Shown: positions 26,451 to 39,093 of the stretch, piece after piece
Position numbering within the stretch: the first letter of the stretch is position 1
How the letters are laid out: each line of letters opens with the position of its first letter
Assembly: GCF_016616235.1 (NCBI RefSeq)
Contig: NZ_CP067100.1
Span: 3,903,001 to 3,967,000 of the forward strand
From: Bradyrhizobium diazoefficiens
GTDB taxonomy: Bacteria; Pseudomonadota; Alphaproteobacteria; Rhizobiales; Xanthobacteraceae
Reading direction: 5' to 3'
Length of the DNA stretch: 64,000 bases
Translations under genes and position numbers: made by a program
Notes under the pieces: generated by a model
Told to the model about the DNA's origin: nothing
The model's database searches: none
Seen by the model: the letters and a program-made list of their open reading frames with translations, nothing else

Positions 26451-28358
26451 TCACTGGTTCGCGCCGGTCACCTGCGCGAAGGCGGCCTGATTGATGCTGG
26501 TCCCGATGTCGGTTTGAAGCTTGCTGACATAGGCGGCGACCTGCTCGTCGGTGAGCGCGCGGTCGAGGCTGTCCTTCAGCTTCTTGACGGGCTCGGAGGC
26601 GGCATCGACCGTGGGGTCGACGACGTCGGTGACGCGGAACACGATCACCTCGGCGCCGCCGGTCACCGGCGTCTGTCCGACGCCGTCCTTGACGGTGCGG
26701 AAGGCGGCCGCCACGACGGCCGCGGGCACGCCGGCGGGCGTATCGTCGCGCTTGAAGCCGGTCGCGATCTCGAACTTGGCGCCGATCGCGGCGGCCTCGT
26801 CGGCCAGCTTGCCGCCAGCTTCGAGCTTCTGCACGATCTCGGTCGCCTTGGCCTTCAGCTTGGTCGCGATCTGGTCCTGGCGCCAGCGCGCCTCGACCTG
26901 GTCGCGGACCTCGTCGAGATTGCGGTCGCGCGAGGGCGTGATGGCGAGCACGTCGTACCAGACATAACCGCCCTTGAACGAGATCGGGTCGTTGTCCACG
27001 CCGACATCGGTGTTGAAGGCCTGCGACACCACGTCGAGGCCCTGCGGGATGTCGGCGACCGGCTGGCCGTTCGGGGCGCGGCCGGAGCGGTCGACCGCAT
27101 CGATGGTCACCGCGGTGAGGCCGAGCTTTTGCGCTGCGTCGACTACGCTGGCGCCGCCGCCGCGTTCGTCTTCCATCTTGTCGCGCAGATCGGCGACCTT
27201 GACGCGGGCGCGCTCGGTGGCGATCTGGCGTTTGATGTCGGGTGCGACCTTTGCGTAGTCCGCCTCAACGCCCGGCACGATCTTGTCGACCTTGACGATG
27301 GAGGTGCCGAGACGGCCCTGGATCGGCTGGCTGATCTCGCCTGCGGGAAGCGCGAAGGCGGCATCGCCAACCGCCGGGTCAAGCGAGGACTTGGTCACGA
27401 GCCCAAGGTCGACATCGGAGGCGGTCAGCCCGCGCTCCTTGCCGAGGTCCTCGAACGACGTCCCGCCGACGAGGCGCTCGCGCGCGGCCTGCGCCTCGGC
27501 CACGGTGGGGAACACGATCTGGTGGATCTGGCGCTTCTCCGGCGTGCCGAACAGGTCCTTACGCTGATCGAACAGCTTTTTGGCGTCTTCGTCGGACACC
27601 TCGCTCCACTTGCCGATCTCCTCCGGCGAGATCACGACGAAGGCAATCTTGCGGTATTCGGGCGCGCGGAACTGGACCTTGTGATCCTCGAAATAGGCGG
27701 CGAGCGCCTCGGGCGAGGGCGCATCGATCTGGCCCGCCTGCGCGGCGTCGAGCCTGACGAATTCGATGCCGCGCTGCTCGTTCTGGAACCGCGTCGCCAC
27801 GTCGATCATGGCCTTCGCAGGCTCGAGCCCGGCGCCGATCGTGCCGGTGATCTGCCGGCGCAGCGACACCTTGCGTTGCTCGGAGACGTAGCGCTGTTCG
27901 GTGTAGCCGAAATTCCGGATCAGCCCCTGAAAGCGGCTCGGATCGAAGGTGCCGTTGACGCCCTTGAAGTTGGGGTCGTTCATGATGACCTGGCGGATCT
28001 GCTCGTCGGACTGGCCGAGCCCGAGGCGGCGCGCCTCTTCGTCGAGCGCGGCTTCAGCGATGGTCTGCTGAAGCACCTGGCGGTCGAGGCCGAAGGCGCG
28101 GGCCTGGTCGGGCGTCAGCGGCCGGCCGAACTGGCGGCCGATCTGCTGCAGGCGGTCGGTGTAGATCTGGCGGAACTCGTTCAGCGAAATCTCGGTGTGG
28201 CCGACCTTGGCCAGCGTGGACTGCCCGAAGCCGCGGAAGATGTCGGCGATGCCCCAAATGCCGAAACTGATGATCAGCACGCCCATCACGATCGCCATAA
28301 TGGTCTTGCCGACCCAGTTTGATGAGGCCTTGCGCATTCCTCGAAGCATTTGGTCCAA
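26451..28358 (-). CDS. ppiD: PpiD-like periplasmic folding factor (SurA_N/parvulin)
   Basis: A 635-residue inner-membrane anchored chaperone/isomerase. One N-terminal membrane helix (TIMAIVMGVLIISFGIWGIA) is followed by a SurA-type chaperone domain (SLNEFRQIYTDRLQQIGRQ) and a parvulin rotamase domain (QIHQIVFPTVAEAQAA ... DLGLVTKSSLDPAVGDAAF). It helps outer-membrane proteins leave the translocon. Head of the ppiD-trpD-trpC-moaC unit and divergent from tpiA across 217 bp. Confidence 0.92.
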   Translation of the reverse strand: MDQMLRGMRKASSNWVGKTIMAIVMGVLIISFGIWGIADIFRGFGQSTLAKVGHTEISLNEFRQIYTDRLQQIGRQFGRPLTPDQARAFGLDRQVLQQTIAEAALDEEARRLGLGQSDEQIRQVIMNDPNFKGVNGTFDPSRFQGLIRNFGYTEQRYVSEQRKVSLRRQITGTIGAGLEPAKAMIDVATRFQNEQRGIEFVRLDAAQAGQIDAPSPEALAAYFEDHKVQFRAPEYRKIAFVVISPEEIGKWSEVSDEDAKKLFDQRKDLFGTPEKRQIHQIVFPTVAEAQAARERLVGGTSFEDLGKERGLTASDVDLGLVTKSSLDPAVGDAAFALPAGEISQPIQGRLGTSIVKVDKIVPGVEADYAKVAPDIKRQIATERARVKVADLRDKMEDERGGGASVVDAAQKLGLTAVTIDAVDRSGRAPNGQPVADIPQGLDVVSQAFNTDVGVDNDPISFKGGYVWYDVLAITPSRDRNLDEVRDQVEARWRQDQIATKLKAKATEIVQKLEAGGKLADEAAAIGAKFEIATGFKRDDTPAGVPAAVVAAAFRTVKDGVGQTPVTGGAEVIVFRVTDVVDPTVDAASEPVKKLKDSLDRALTDEQVAAYVSKLQTDIGTSINQAAFAQVTGANQ

Positions 28359-28575
28359 CTTGTTTTGGTCAGGAGGGGAACGGAGCGCGTCTTAATGCAG
28401 ATTCCGCAAAAGCGCGTCACCAAATTGATCAATCATCATAAAGTGGCGGCTTTCCCCCCGCAACCTCGGCTCACGCGGCCCGCCCGAAGCCGCTGCGCTT
28501 AAAGCTCTCAGGTCTCTGGAACTGCCGCGGGAGCTCTGCTAGCGCATACGCAAACCTCATTTGCTGGAAGTTGAC

Positions 28576-29331
28576 ATGACTGACGCCATCCGACCGCTGA
28601 TCGCCGGCAACTGGAAAATGAACGGCCTGAAAGGTTCGGCTGCCGAATTCGACGCCATGCTCAACGGCGCGGCAGACGTCGCCGCCAAGGCCGATCTGCT
28701 GGTCTGCCCGCCGGCGACCCTGATTGCGGCCTTTGCCGACAAGGCGCGCGGCAAGACGGTCGCGGTCGGGGCCCAGGACTGCCACCCGAAGGCCTCCGGT
28801 GCCCATACCGGCGATATTGCCGCCGAAATGCTGGCGGATGCGGGGGCGAGCGCCATCATCGTCGGCCATTCCGAGCGCCGCGCCGACCACGGCGAGGGCG
28901 ATGCGTTGATCAGGCAGAAGGCGGAAGCCGCCTGGCGCGCCGGCGTCATCGCGATCGTCTGCATCGGCGAGACGCAAGGCCAGCGCGATGCCGGCCAGAC
29001 CCTGGATATCCTGCGCGGGCAGCTCAACGGATCGCTGCCGGACGGCTCCACCGCTGCCAACCTGGTGGTGGCCTACGAGCCGGTCTGGGCGATCGGCACC
29101 GGCCTGACCCCTACGGCGCAGGATGTCGAGCAAATTCATGGCTTTATCAGGGAACTCCTGACCTCCCGTTTCAAGGCGGAGGGCGCCAGGATGCGCATCC
29201 TCTATGGCGGCTCGGTCAAGCCCTCGAACGCGGCCGAGCTGATGGCAGTGAAGAACGTCAACGGCGCGCTGGTCGGCGGCGCCAGCCTGAAGGCGGCCGA
29301 TTTCCTTGCGATTGCCAAGGGCTGTCCCTAG
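28576..29331 (+). CDS. tpiA: Triosephosphate isomerase
   Basis: Interconverts dihydroxyacetone phosphate and glyceraldehyde 3-phosphate. The catalytic Lys lies in [14 protein letters not shown], the catalytic His in [11 protein letters not shown] and the catalytic Glu in [13 protein letters not shown]; the phosphate-binding ends are [11 protein letters not shown] and LVGGASLKA. 251 residues. GGAAG precedes the ATG by 5 bases. Upstream of secG and pyrG, an order widely kept in this group. Confidence 0.97.
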   Translation: MTDAIRPLIAGNWKMNGLKGSAAEFDAMLNGAADVAAKADLLVCPPATLIAAFADKARGKTVAVGAQDCHPKASGAHTGDIAAEMLADAGASAIIVGHSERRADHGEGDALIRQKAEAAWRAGVIAIVCIGETQGQRDAGQTLDILRGQLNGSLPDGSTAANLVVAYEPVWAIGTGLTPTAQDVEQIHGFIRELLTSRFKAEGARMRILYGGSVKPSNAAELMAVKNVNGALVGGASLKAADFLAIAKGCP

Positions 29332-29466
29332 CTATCCCAAGTCGGTATGCGACCGATCGGGGTGGCAATGCCTCGCCCGATCGTGTAACACCGCGCAACT
29401 TCAGGAAAACCCGCGAAGCGCGATCGGCCGCCGTCAGGCGCCGCCCGCTTGTGACGGAAGGATACT

Positions 29467-29853
29467 ATGCAGACCGTTGTCATCGTCATCCACCTCATGA
29501 TCGTCGCCATCATGATCGGCGCCGTCCTGCTCCAGAAGTCGGAAGGCGGCGGGCTCGGCATGGGGGGAGGCGCGGGCTTCATGTCGAGCCGCGGCACCGC
29601 GAACCTGCTGTCCCGCACGACCGCGGTCCTGGCCGCGGGCTTCTTCCTGACCAGCCTGTTCCTGTCCTGGTACGCCGGCTACAACCGTGCGCCCTCGTCG
29701 ATCATCGGCCAGCCGACATCGCAGGGCCAGCCGGCCGGCGGAGCGCCGATCTCGGCGCCGACCTCGGGCGGCATCCTCGACACGCTGAAGAAGGCCGACG
29801 AGCAGCAGCAGAACCAGGCGCCATCAGGCCCGCAGGTGCCGCGCTCGCAATAA
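29467..29853 (+). CDS. secG: Preprotein translocase subunit SecG
   Basis: Small accessory subunit of the SecYEG channel. Two membrane helices (VIVIHLMIVAIMIGAVLL and TAVLAAGFFLTSLFLSW) flank the hallmark Gly-rich loop GGGLGMGGGAGFMSSRGTA. The 128-residue protein has a Pro/Gln-rich cytoplasmic tail, as usual in Bradyrhizobium. It follows tpiA after 135 bp. Confidence 0.95.
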   Translation: MQTVVIVIHLMIVAIMIGAVLLQKSEGGGLGMGGGAGFMSSRGTANLLSRTTAVLAAGFFLTSLFLSWYAGYNRAPSSIIGQPTSQGQPAGGAPISAPTSGGILDTLKKADEQQQNQAPSGPQVPRSQ

Positions 29854-30007
29854 AGCAGGGGGGCCATGCAGGGCGGTGGCTACCGTCCTGCATCAATAAT
29901 CCCCATCAAGGCCCTGTCACCACTCTCAGTTTCGGATCACCCACAGGCCCGCAGAATCTTTGGGGCGGAATACGAATCGCTTTGGCGAATCGAATTCGAG
30001 GGATTAG

Positions 30008-31651
<1,644 letters not shown>

Positions 31652-31656
31652 CCGCC

Positions 31657-31944
31657 TTAGCTCGCCTTCTTGACCATCCTGCGAAGCGCGGCGTCGATCT
31701 TCGACTGCCAGCCAGGGCCCTGTGCCTTGAAGTGCTCCACCACTTCAGGGCTGAGCCGGATCGACACCGGAATTTTGGTCGGAGTCTTCTGAGGGCCGCG
31801 TTTGCCGACCAACGAGGCAAGCTGCCCCGGCTTGACATCCTTCAATCGGACGCCAGCAGGAAACTTGGCCGCCTTGGCGAAATCGGCGCGGGTCCACTCG
31901 GGATTTTCGTGATCGACGACGGATCCTTTAGTCTTCCGCGACAT
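31657..31944 (-). CDS. brnA: BrnA-type antitoxin
   Basis: A 95-residue antitoxin. The N-terminal half is basic and variable, the C-terminal half carries a ribbon-helix-helix: KIPVSIRLSPEVVEHFKAQG, then WQSKIDAALRRMVKKAS. This strand-helix-helix wording is typical of BrnA. The gene overlaps the 3' end of the BrnT toxin gene by 17 bases, in the toxin-first order characteristic of BrnTA modules. BrnA would bind the promoter and neutralise BrnT. Confidence 0.88.
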   Translation of the reverse strand: MSRKTKGSVVDHENPEWTRADFAKAAKFPAGVRLKDVKPGQLASLVGKRGPQKTPTKIPVSIRLSPEVVEHFKAQGPGWQSKIDAALRRMVKKAS

Positions 31945-32188
31945 AGCGCTTCATCTCCTTTGCGTGGGCGCGACGCAGACTGATCGGTCGATACCGTTCG
32001 CTGCGGATGGTGAACACCAGACAATGCGCAACGCCATCAATGAACCCGTAGGCACGATAGCGGGGATCGCCATGATCAAACGGTTCGACAGGCACGACGG
32101 CCCGGATTTCCATGTCGGACCAACGCGCGAGCGAGATGCTATGCTTCGCGACATTGGCCGCATCTTTCGCGGGATCGAAATCCGACAT
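31928..32188 (-). CDS. brnT: BrnT-type ribonuclease toxin
   Basis: An 86-residue toxin with the BrnT plan: DFDPAKDAANVAKHSISL at the start, then EPFDHGDPRYRAYGFIDG, and finally VFTIRSERYRPISLRRAHAK. BrnT has a RelE-like fold and cuts RNA; the conserved Arg and His residues of the C-terminal strands are present. The start at 32188 is where the family sequence begins. A palindromic GTATATAC at 32195-32202 directly upstream may be the BrnA operator. Confidence 0.88.
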   Translation of the reverse strand: MSDFDPAKDAANVAKHSISLARWSDMEIRAVVPVEPFDHGDPRYRAYGFIDGVAHCLVFTIRSERYRPISLRRAHAKEMKRYVAED

Positions 32189-32325
32189 TTTTATGTATAT
32201 ACGATTTGCGTGCTGTGCCGTCAATCGCCGTGAATGATCGGCAGAGGAGGCATGAGCACAGCGCCTCAAGACAGTTGCAAAAGCCGCAGCTATAGATCGC
32301 AGGAACGATCAGGGAGGAAGCGAGA

Positions 32326-32652
32326 ATGATCTACGAAATGCGACAATACCGCTGCGTGCCCGGCCGCCTGCCGGCGCTCTTGAAGCGCTTTGAGACGATG
32401 ACGCTGAAAATCTGGGAGAAGCACGGCATCAAGCAGGCCGGGTTCTTCACCACGGTGATCGGCGAATCCAACCAGGAGCTGACCTATTTCCTGGCCTGGG
32501 AGTCGCTCGCCGAGCGCGAGAAGAAGTGGGGCGCGTTCGTGGCCGATCCGGAATGGCTCGATGCGCGGACCAAGACGGAAGCGGACGGCCAGATCGTCGC
32601 CAACATCGTCAGCCAGATCCTGGCGCCGACCGCCTTCTCGTCGGTCAAGTAG
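32326..32652 (+). CDS. NIPSNAP family protein
   Basis: A 108-residue member of the NIPSNAP/dimeric alpha-beta-barrel group. It begins MIYEMRQYRCVPGRLPALLK and has FFTTVIGESNQELTYFLAWE, the standard two-strand pattern. A strong GGGAGGAAGCGAGA precedes the ATG. Such proteins are small, dimeric and of uncertain function. It lies upstream of kdsA on the same strand, 124 bp away. Confidence 0.85.
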   Translation: MIYEMRQYRCVPGRLPALLKRFETMTLKIWEKHGIKQAGFFTTVIGESNQELTYFLAWESLAEREKKWGAFVADPEWLDARTKTEADGQIVANIVSQILAPTAFSSVK

Positions 32653-32776
32653 CGGCATTCCGGCGCGGCCGCTACGAGCAACCCTGGCGCAACCCTGATA
32701 TTCTGACGGCCCGGGCCAAATAGGGTTGATCCGACCCTCATCGCCGCTATGGTCGCGGCGAAACGAGGGATTTGCC

Positions 32777-33628
32777 TTGAGCTCTTCGAATTCGGCGGCG
32801 CCGGTCGTCACCATTGGCACGGTCAAGTTCGGCAACGATCTGCCGATCTCGGTTATTGCCGGGCCGTGCCAGCTCGAAAGCCGCCAGCATGCGCTGGAGG
32901 TGGCTTCAGCGCTGAAGGAGATCGCCGCGCGGCTGAACATCGGCCTCGTCTACAAGACCTCGTTCGACAAGGCCAACCGCACCAGCGCCTCCGCTGCGCG
33001 CGGTCTGGGCCTTGCGCAGTCGCTGCCGATCTTCGCGGAAATCCGCGCTTCGCTCGGCCTGCCGGTCCTGACCGACGTGCATGAGGCCACGCAATGCGCC
33101 GAGGTTGCCCAGGCGGTGGACATCCTGCAAATCCCGGCCTTCCTGTGCCGGCAGACAGATCTTCTGCTCGCAGCCGCCGCGACCGGCAAGGTCGTCAACG
33201 TCAAGAAGGGGCAGTTCCTGGCGCCCTGGGACATGACGAATGTCGTGACCAAGATCACGAGCGCGAATAATCCCAACGTGCTCGTCACCGAGCGCGGCGC
33301 TTCTTTCGGCTACAACACGCTGGTCTCCGACATGCGCGCGCTGCCGATCCTGGCCCGCACCACCGGCGCGCCCGTGATCTTCGATGCCACCCATTCGGTG
33401 CAGCAGCCGGGCGGGAAGGGCGCTTCTTCCGGCGGCGAGCGCGAATTCGTGCCGGTGCTGGCACGCGCGGCGGTCGCGGTCGGCGTTGCCGGCGTCTTCA
33501 TCGAGACCCATCCCGATCCTGATCGCGCGCCGTCGGATGGCCCCAACATGGTGCCGCTGCGGGAGTTCGAAGGGCTTATTCGCAGGCTAATGGCTTTCGA
33601 CTCACTGGCCAAGAGCACAACGCGCTGA
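32777..33628 (+). CDS. kdsA: 3-deoxy-D-manno-octulosonate 8-phosphate synthase
   Basis: Condenses arabinose 5-phosphate with phosphoenolpyruvate, the first step to Kdo for lipopolysaccharide. Sequence marks are [58 protein letters not shown] and [13 protein letters not shown] place the start at a TTG at 32777, which has GAGGGA 6-7 bases upstream and gives 283 residues; the only in-frame alternative upstream (32726) has no ribosome site. The downstream MFS gene overlaps its stop by one base. Confidence 0.95.
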   Translation: MSSSNSAAPVVTIGTVKFGNDLPISVIAGPCQLESRQHALEVASALKEIAARLNIGLVYKTSFDKANRTSASAARGLGLAQSLPIFAEIRASLGLPVLTDVHEATQCAEVAQAVDILQIPAFLCRQTDLLLAAAATGKVVNVKKGQFLAPWDMTNVVTKITSANNPNVLVTERGASFGYNTLVSDMRALPILARTTGAPVIFDATHSVQQPGGKGASSGGEREFVPVLARAAVAVGVAGVFIETHPDPDRAPSDGPNMVPLREFEGLIRRLMAFDSLAKSTTR

Positions 33629-34839
33629 TGCACCAGCCTGTGACCAGGCCGGCCGCCGACCAGAAGTTTCCGCCGGCAATTAATATCATCGCGCTCGCAA
33701 GCTTCTCGGCGGCCTTGTCTACGCGCGCGCTAGATCCCGTGCTGCCGCATGTCGCCGAGGATTTTTCGATCAGCATCACCACGGCCGCCAGCATCGCGGC
33801 CGGCTTCGCCTTGATCTACGCGCTGGTCCAGCCGGTGATCGGCGCAGCTGCCGATCTGTTCGGCAAGGCGCGCCTGATGACGCTGTGCCTGGCGCTGCTC
33901 GGCGTCTCCTGCATTCTTGGTGCGCTCGCGACGTCCTTCTCGGGCCTGTTCGCGAGCCGCATCCTGGCCGGCATCGCCTCCGGCGGCGTGTTTCCGGTTG
34001 CGCTCGGCCTGACCGCCGACCTCGTCGCGCCCGCCAGGCGGCAGGTCGCGATCGGGCGCACGCTGGCGGGGTCGATGACCGGCAATCTGCTCGGCGCCTC
34101 CGCTTCCGGCATCATCGGCGATCTCATCGGCTGGCGCGGTGTGCTCATGATCCTCGGCGCGCTCGGTCTCATTGCGGCCGTTGCGGTGGCGGCCGGCTTT
34201 CGCGGTGCCGCGCTGACGGCGCCGCCGAAGAGCGACCTGAAGACCTTGCGCCAGGGCTACCGCACCATCTTCGCCAACCCCAACACGCGCTATTGCTACT
34301 CGGCGGTGTTCGTCGAGGGCTGCTGCGTGTTCGGCCTGTTTCCCTTCATCGCCGCGCTGCTGTTCGATCTCGGCGAGAAGTCGCTGTCGATCGCCGGCAT
34401 CGTGATCGCGGGTTTCGCCGTCGGCGGACTGTTCTACACCTTCACGGTCTCGCGCTTCCTGCCGTGGCTCGGCGTCAAGGGCATGATGATCGCGGGCGCG
34501 AGCCTCGTCGCCCTGCAGCTCGGCGTGCTTGCGTTCGGTCCCGGCTGGAAGCTGCAATTCGCCAGCATGCTGGCGATGGGCTGGGGCTTCTACATGATCC
34601 ACGGCTGCTTGCAGGTGTTCGCCAGCGAGCTGTCGATCGGCGCGCGTGCGACGGCGATGTCGCTGCATTCCTTCTTCTTCTTCATGGGGCAGACGGTCGG
34701 TCCGATCGCCTACGGCCTTGGCCTCCAGCATGGCGGCAAGGTGCCGACCCTGCTCGCGAGCGCGGCGATCATGGTGTGCCTCGGCCTCGTCTGCGCGCAA
34801 CTGCTCAGGCAGCGCGCGCCGTCGGACGCGCGGGCCTGA
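33628..34839 (+). CDS. MFS transporter
   Basis: A 403-residue, 12-helix major facilitator. The first helix pair contains IIALASFSAALSTRALDPVL, and the loop after helix 2 has GAAADLFGKARLMTLCLALL. The central loop is short (PPKSDLKTLRQGYRTIF). The start codon overlaps the kdsA stop (TGATG), so it is translated with kdsA. It resembles drug-efflux-type members, but no substrate can be given. Convergent with queF, with 14 bases between stops. Confidence 0.87.
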   Translation: MHQPVTRPAADQKFPPAINIIALASFSAALSTRALDPVLPHVAEDFSISITTAASIAAGFALIYALVQPVIGAAADLFGKARLMTLCLALLGVSCILGALATSFSGLFASRILAGIASGGVFPVALGLTADLVAPARRQVAIGRTLAGSMTGNLLGASASGIIGDLIGWRGVLMILGALGLIAAVAVAAGFRGAALTAPPKSDLKTLRQGYRTIFANPNTRYCYSAVFVEGCCVFGLFPFIAALLFDLGEKSLSIAGIVIAGFAVGGLFYTFTVSRFLPWLGVKGMMIAGASLVALQLGVLAFGPGWKLQFASMLAMGWGFYMIHGCLQVFASELSIGARATAMSLHSFFFFMGQTVGPIAYGLGLQHGGKVPTLLASAAIMVCLGLVCAQLLRQRAPSDARA

Positions 34840-34853
34840 TCGAAGAGTAGAAG

Positions 34854-35315
34854 CTAACCCCGCCCGCGATAGGGCGCGACGCCTTGCTCCGGCACCCACA
34901 CGCCCTTCGGCACGCGGCCGGTCTGCCAGAACACGTCGATCGGGGTGCCGCCGCGCGGATACCAATAGCCGCCGATGCGAAGCCATTTCGGCTTGATCTC
35001 GCTCGCGATGCGCTTGCCGATCATCACGGTGCAGTCCTCGTGGAAGGCGCCGTGATTGCGGAAGCTCGCGATGTAGAGTTTTAGCGATTTCGACTCGAGC
35101 AACCACGGACCCGGCGCGTAGTCGATCATCAGATGGGCGAAATCGGGCTGGCCTGTGACCGGGCACAGCGAGGTGAATTCCGGCACGGTGAAGCGGACCA
35201 GATAGTCGGTGCCTCCTTGCGGATTGGGCACGCGGTCGAGCTGGGCTTCATCCGGTGTGTGCGGCCACTCGACCGCGCGGCCGAGCTGGAGGGGCTTCTT
35301 CGCCATCATCGTCAT
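34854..35315 (-). CDS. queF: NADPH-dependent 7-cyano-7-deazaguanine reductase
   Basis: Reduces preQ0 to preQ1 in queuosine biosynthesis. Unimodular 153-residue type. The active-site Cys lies in [17 protein letters not shown], and the substrate-binding Glu-Ser in [20 protein letters not shown], the QueF motif. I see no preQ1 riboswitch in the short upstream stretch. Single gene between the MFS transporter and a beta-propeller gene on the same strand. Confidence 0.96.
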   Translation of the reverse strand: MTMMAKKPLQLGRAVEWPHTPDEAQLDRVPNPQGGTDYLVRFTVPEFTSLCPVTGQPDFAHLMIDYAPGPWLLESKSLKLYIASFRNHGAFHEDCTVMIGKRIASEIKPKWLRIGGYWYPRGGTPIDVFWQTGRVPKGVWVPEQGVAPYRGRG

Positions 35316-35355
35316 CCTTTTGCGGATGTCGGGATGGACGCAATTAAAGCCGTCG

Positions 35356-36333
35356 TCAACCGGCGGCGATTGTCTGAATCAGCACAATGCGGTCGTTGCC
35401 GGACTCGCAGCCCCAAAGCTCGCCTGGGCGGCCGTCGAGCTGCCTGACATTGGCGTTTGCCTTGTCGCTGGCGAAGACGTTGAACTTTTCGGTCACGGGA
35501 TCGAAGCGGACGATCGCGTTGGCCGAGAAGTCGGACAGCCAGACCTTGTCTCTGTCGTCGACATAGACCGCGTAGGTGCGGGGGCGTTCGCCCGGCAGCT
35601 TCCAGGTCTTCCAGGAGCTGTCAGCGGGATCATGCACTGAGACATGCCCGCTGTTCCACTCGCTGACCCAGATCCGGCTTTTCGAGTCCGACCAGACGCG
35701 CCGGGAGCCCTGGCCGGGCGTCGGCGGCTCGACGACATTGGCGTGGCCGGTCGCGAGATCGATCTTGGCGATGTAGCTGCCGGCGAGCGAGGCGTACCAG
35801 ACGTCGCCTTTGGGCGTGACTGCGATGCCATAGGGGCCAATGCCCTTCGGCGCCTTGAACACGTCCATCGCGCCGGATTGCGGCGTGAGACGGCCGTAAT
35901 AGCCGGACTGGCCAGTGAACCAGTAGGTGCCGCTTCGGTCGAACACACCGGTATTGAGATTGGCGTAGGCGTACTTTTCGGGCAGGCGGAACAGCGTGAC
36001 CTTGAGATCACGGGGATCGACCCGCACGATCGCGTTCTGGCCGCCCTCGGTAATCCAGGGCGCGCCGTCGGGCCCGATGGTCACGCCGTGCGGGGCGGCA
36101 CCGTCGCCGAGGCTGACCGTCTTGAAGCTGCCATCCCTGGGATCGAGCCGGCCGAGCATCCCTTTGCCCTGCGCCGTAAACCAGACCGTGCCGTCGGCGG
36201 CGGGAGCGAGGTCGTGCAGGCCGATGCCGGGCCTGATCGGGAAAAATTTTGTCCGGAACGGGCCTTCCTGCGCAAAAGATGGGCGGGTCGCGAGGAAGGC
36301 GGTGCTCGAGGCAAGAAACTGGCGGCGATTCAT
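35356..36333 (-). CDS. Exported beta-propeller protein, virginiamycin B lyase-like
   Basis: A 325-residue exported protein. The first 22 residues, [20 protein letters not shown], have twin Arg and fit a Tat signal. The mature part is a six-to-seven-bladed propeller with repeats of the kind [38 protein letters not shown] and [18 protein letters not shown], as in Vgb/SMP-30 proteins. A streptogramin-lyase activity is not implied; most relatives in Proteobacteria are uncharacterised. It lies 40 bp upstream of queF. Confidence 0.82.
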   Translation of the reverse strand: MNRRQFLASSTAFLATRPSFAQEGPFRTKFFPIRPGIGLHDLAPAADGTVWFTAQGKGMLGRLDPRDGSFKTVSLGDGAAPHGVTIGPDGAPWITEGGQNAIVRVDPRDLKVTLFRLPEKYAYANLNTGVFDRSGTYWFTGQSGYYGRLTPQSGAMDVFKAPKGIGPYGIAVTPKGDVWYASLAGSYIAKIDLATGHANVVEPPTPGQGSRRVWSDSKSRIWVSEWNSGHVSVHDPADSSWKTWKLPGERPRTYAVYVDDRDKVWLSDFSANAIVRFDPVTEKFNVFASDKANANVRQLDGRPGELWGCESGNDRIVLIQTIAAG

Positions 36334-36489
36334 GGCGTTACCCCGACTGTTTCAGATTGAGGTTGGACGCACGGACCAGGCAGCGTCAAGCTTAGTCCGA
36401 TGTCCTTCGCGCGTCCGTCGAACCGGATCGTCCAAGCGTTCACATTTGCTTGCGGCCCGTGTAAGACCCGCGGCACCGATCAGCCCTAA

Positions 36490-37791
<1,302 letters not shown>

Positions 37792-37840
37792 GCCGGCGCC
37801 CGCGCGACACGCGAAAAACAGAAACAGGGGAGGATTAGAC

Positions 37841-38980
37841 ATGAGCGACGGCAAGACCGGAATGCAATTGCGTTCACTGCTCAAGAAGAGCGGCGAGCTG
37901 GAATTGTCCCTCGTGAATGTCCCGACCCCGGAGCCGGCCGACGACGAGGTCGTCGTCCGCGTCGAGGCGACGCCGATCAATCCGTCCGATCTCGGCCTGT
38001 TGATCGGCGCCGCCGATATGTCGGCCGCCAAGGCGTCCGGCACCAGGGAGATGCCGGTCATCACCGCGACCATGCCGGAAGGCGCGATGCGGATGATGGC
38101 GGCGAGGTTCGACCAGTCGCTGCCGGTCGGCAATGAGGGCGCCGGCACGGTGATCCGGACCGGTGCGTCCGATGCCGCAAAAGCGCTGATGGGCAAGACG
38201 GTGTCGATGATCGGCGGCGCCATGTACACGCAGTACCGCGTGCTCAAGGTCCGCGACGTCATGGAGCTGCCGGCCGGCACCACGGCCGCCGACGGCGCGT
38301 CCTGGTTCGTCAATCCGCTGACTGCGCTCGGCATGACCGAGACGATGCGGCGGGAGAACCATAAGGCGCTGGTGCATACGGCTGCGGCGTCCAACCTCGG
38401 CCAGATGCTGAACAAGATCTGCATCAAGGACGGCATCGGCCTCGTCAACATCGTCCGCAGCAAGGAGCAGGCCGACATCCTGCACAAGATCGGCGCCAAG
38501 CACGTCGTCGATTCCTCCGCGCCGAGCTTCATGGACGATCTCACGGACGCGCTGGTGGAGACCGGCGCCACCATCGCCTTCGACGCCATCGGCGGCGGCA
38601 AGCTCGCCAGCCAGATCCTGACCGCGATGGAAGTGGCGGCCAACAAGACCGCGAAGGAATACAGCCGCTACGGCTCCAACGTGTACAAGCAGGTCTACAT
38701 CTACGGCAGCCTCGATACGCGCCCGACTGAGCTGAACCGGTCGTTCGGCCTCAGCTGGGGCGTTGGCGGCTGGCTGCTGACGCCGTTCCTCCAGAAGATC
38801 GGTCCGGCTGATATCGGGCGCCTGCGCCAGCGCGTGGCGTCCGAACTCAAGACCACCTTCGCCAGCCACTACACCAAAGTGGTGTCTCTTCAGGAGGCAC
38901 TCGATCCCGCCAATATCGCGGTGTACGCCAAACGCGCCACCGGCGAAAAATTCCTCATCAACCCAAATAAATTGTCGTGA
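37841..38980 (+). CDS. Medium-chain reductase/dehydrogenase superfamily protein
   Basis: A 379-residue member of the zinc-type alcohol dehydrogenase/quinone oxidoreductase superfamily. The N-terminal GroES-like domain has EPADDEVVVRVEATPINPSD and PVGNEGAGTVIRTG. The Rossmann part has ALVHTAAASNLGQMLNKICI and LHKIGAKHVVDSS. The catalytic Zn ligands of true alcohol dehydrogenases (the GHE motif and Cys cluster) are missing, so it is probably a zinc-free quinone or enone reductase. It starts 49 bp after eno with a good AGGGGAGG site. Confidence 0.85.
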   Translation: MSDGKTGMQLRSLLKKSGELELSLVNVPTPEPADDEVVVRVEATPINPSDLGLLIGAADMSAAKASGTREMPVITATMPEGAMRMMAARFDQSLPVGNEGAGTVIRTGASDAAKALMGKTVSMIGGAMYTQYRVLKVRDVMELPAGTTAADGASWFVNPLTALGMTETMRRENHKALVHTAAASNLGQMLNKICIKDGIGLVNIVRSKEQADILHKIGAKHVVDSSAPSFMDDLTDALVETGATIAFDAIGGGKLASQILTAMEVAANKTAKEYSRYGSNVYKQVYIYGSLDTRPTELNRSFGLSWGVGGWLLTPFLQKIGPADIGRLRQRVASELKTTFASHYTKVVSLQEALDPANIAVYAKRATGEKFLINPNKLS

Positions 38981-39027
38981 TCGGCGACGGCCGGTCACCG
39001 AAAGAAGGTCTTGCCTTCTGAGCGAAG

Positions 39028-39045
39028 CGGCGGATTATTCCGCCG
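39028..39045 (+). terminator. Hairpin after the MDR gene
   Basis: CGGCGGA-TTAT-TCCGCCG, a perfect 7-bp stem with a 4-base loop, 47 bases after the stop at 38980. The following run is only weakly T-rich (TCATTTG). A second small hairpin (AGAAGG/CCTTCT) lies just before it. Confidence 0.45.
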
Positions 39046-39093
39046 TCATTTGAAAGCGGAAAAACCGCAGAGCGCTCAGAAGGGGACCTCTCC

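Noticed and set aside
26514..28322. Long open frame antisense to ppiD
   Set aside because: Shadow of the codon bias in ppiD; no ribosome site, signal or family resemblance.
28424..28433. ATTGATCAAT palindrome in the ppiD-tpiA gap as an FNR/FixK box
   Set aside because: FixK boxes need TTGAT-N4-ATCAA; here the arms touch with no 4-base spacer.
35316..35355. preQ1 riboswitch upstream of queF
   Set aside because: The gap to the next gene is only 40 bases and lacks the pseudoknot-forming C-rich loop and A-rich tail.
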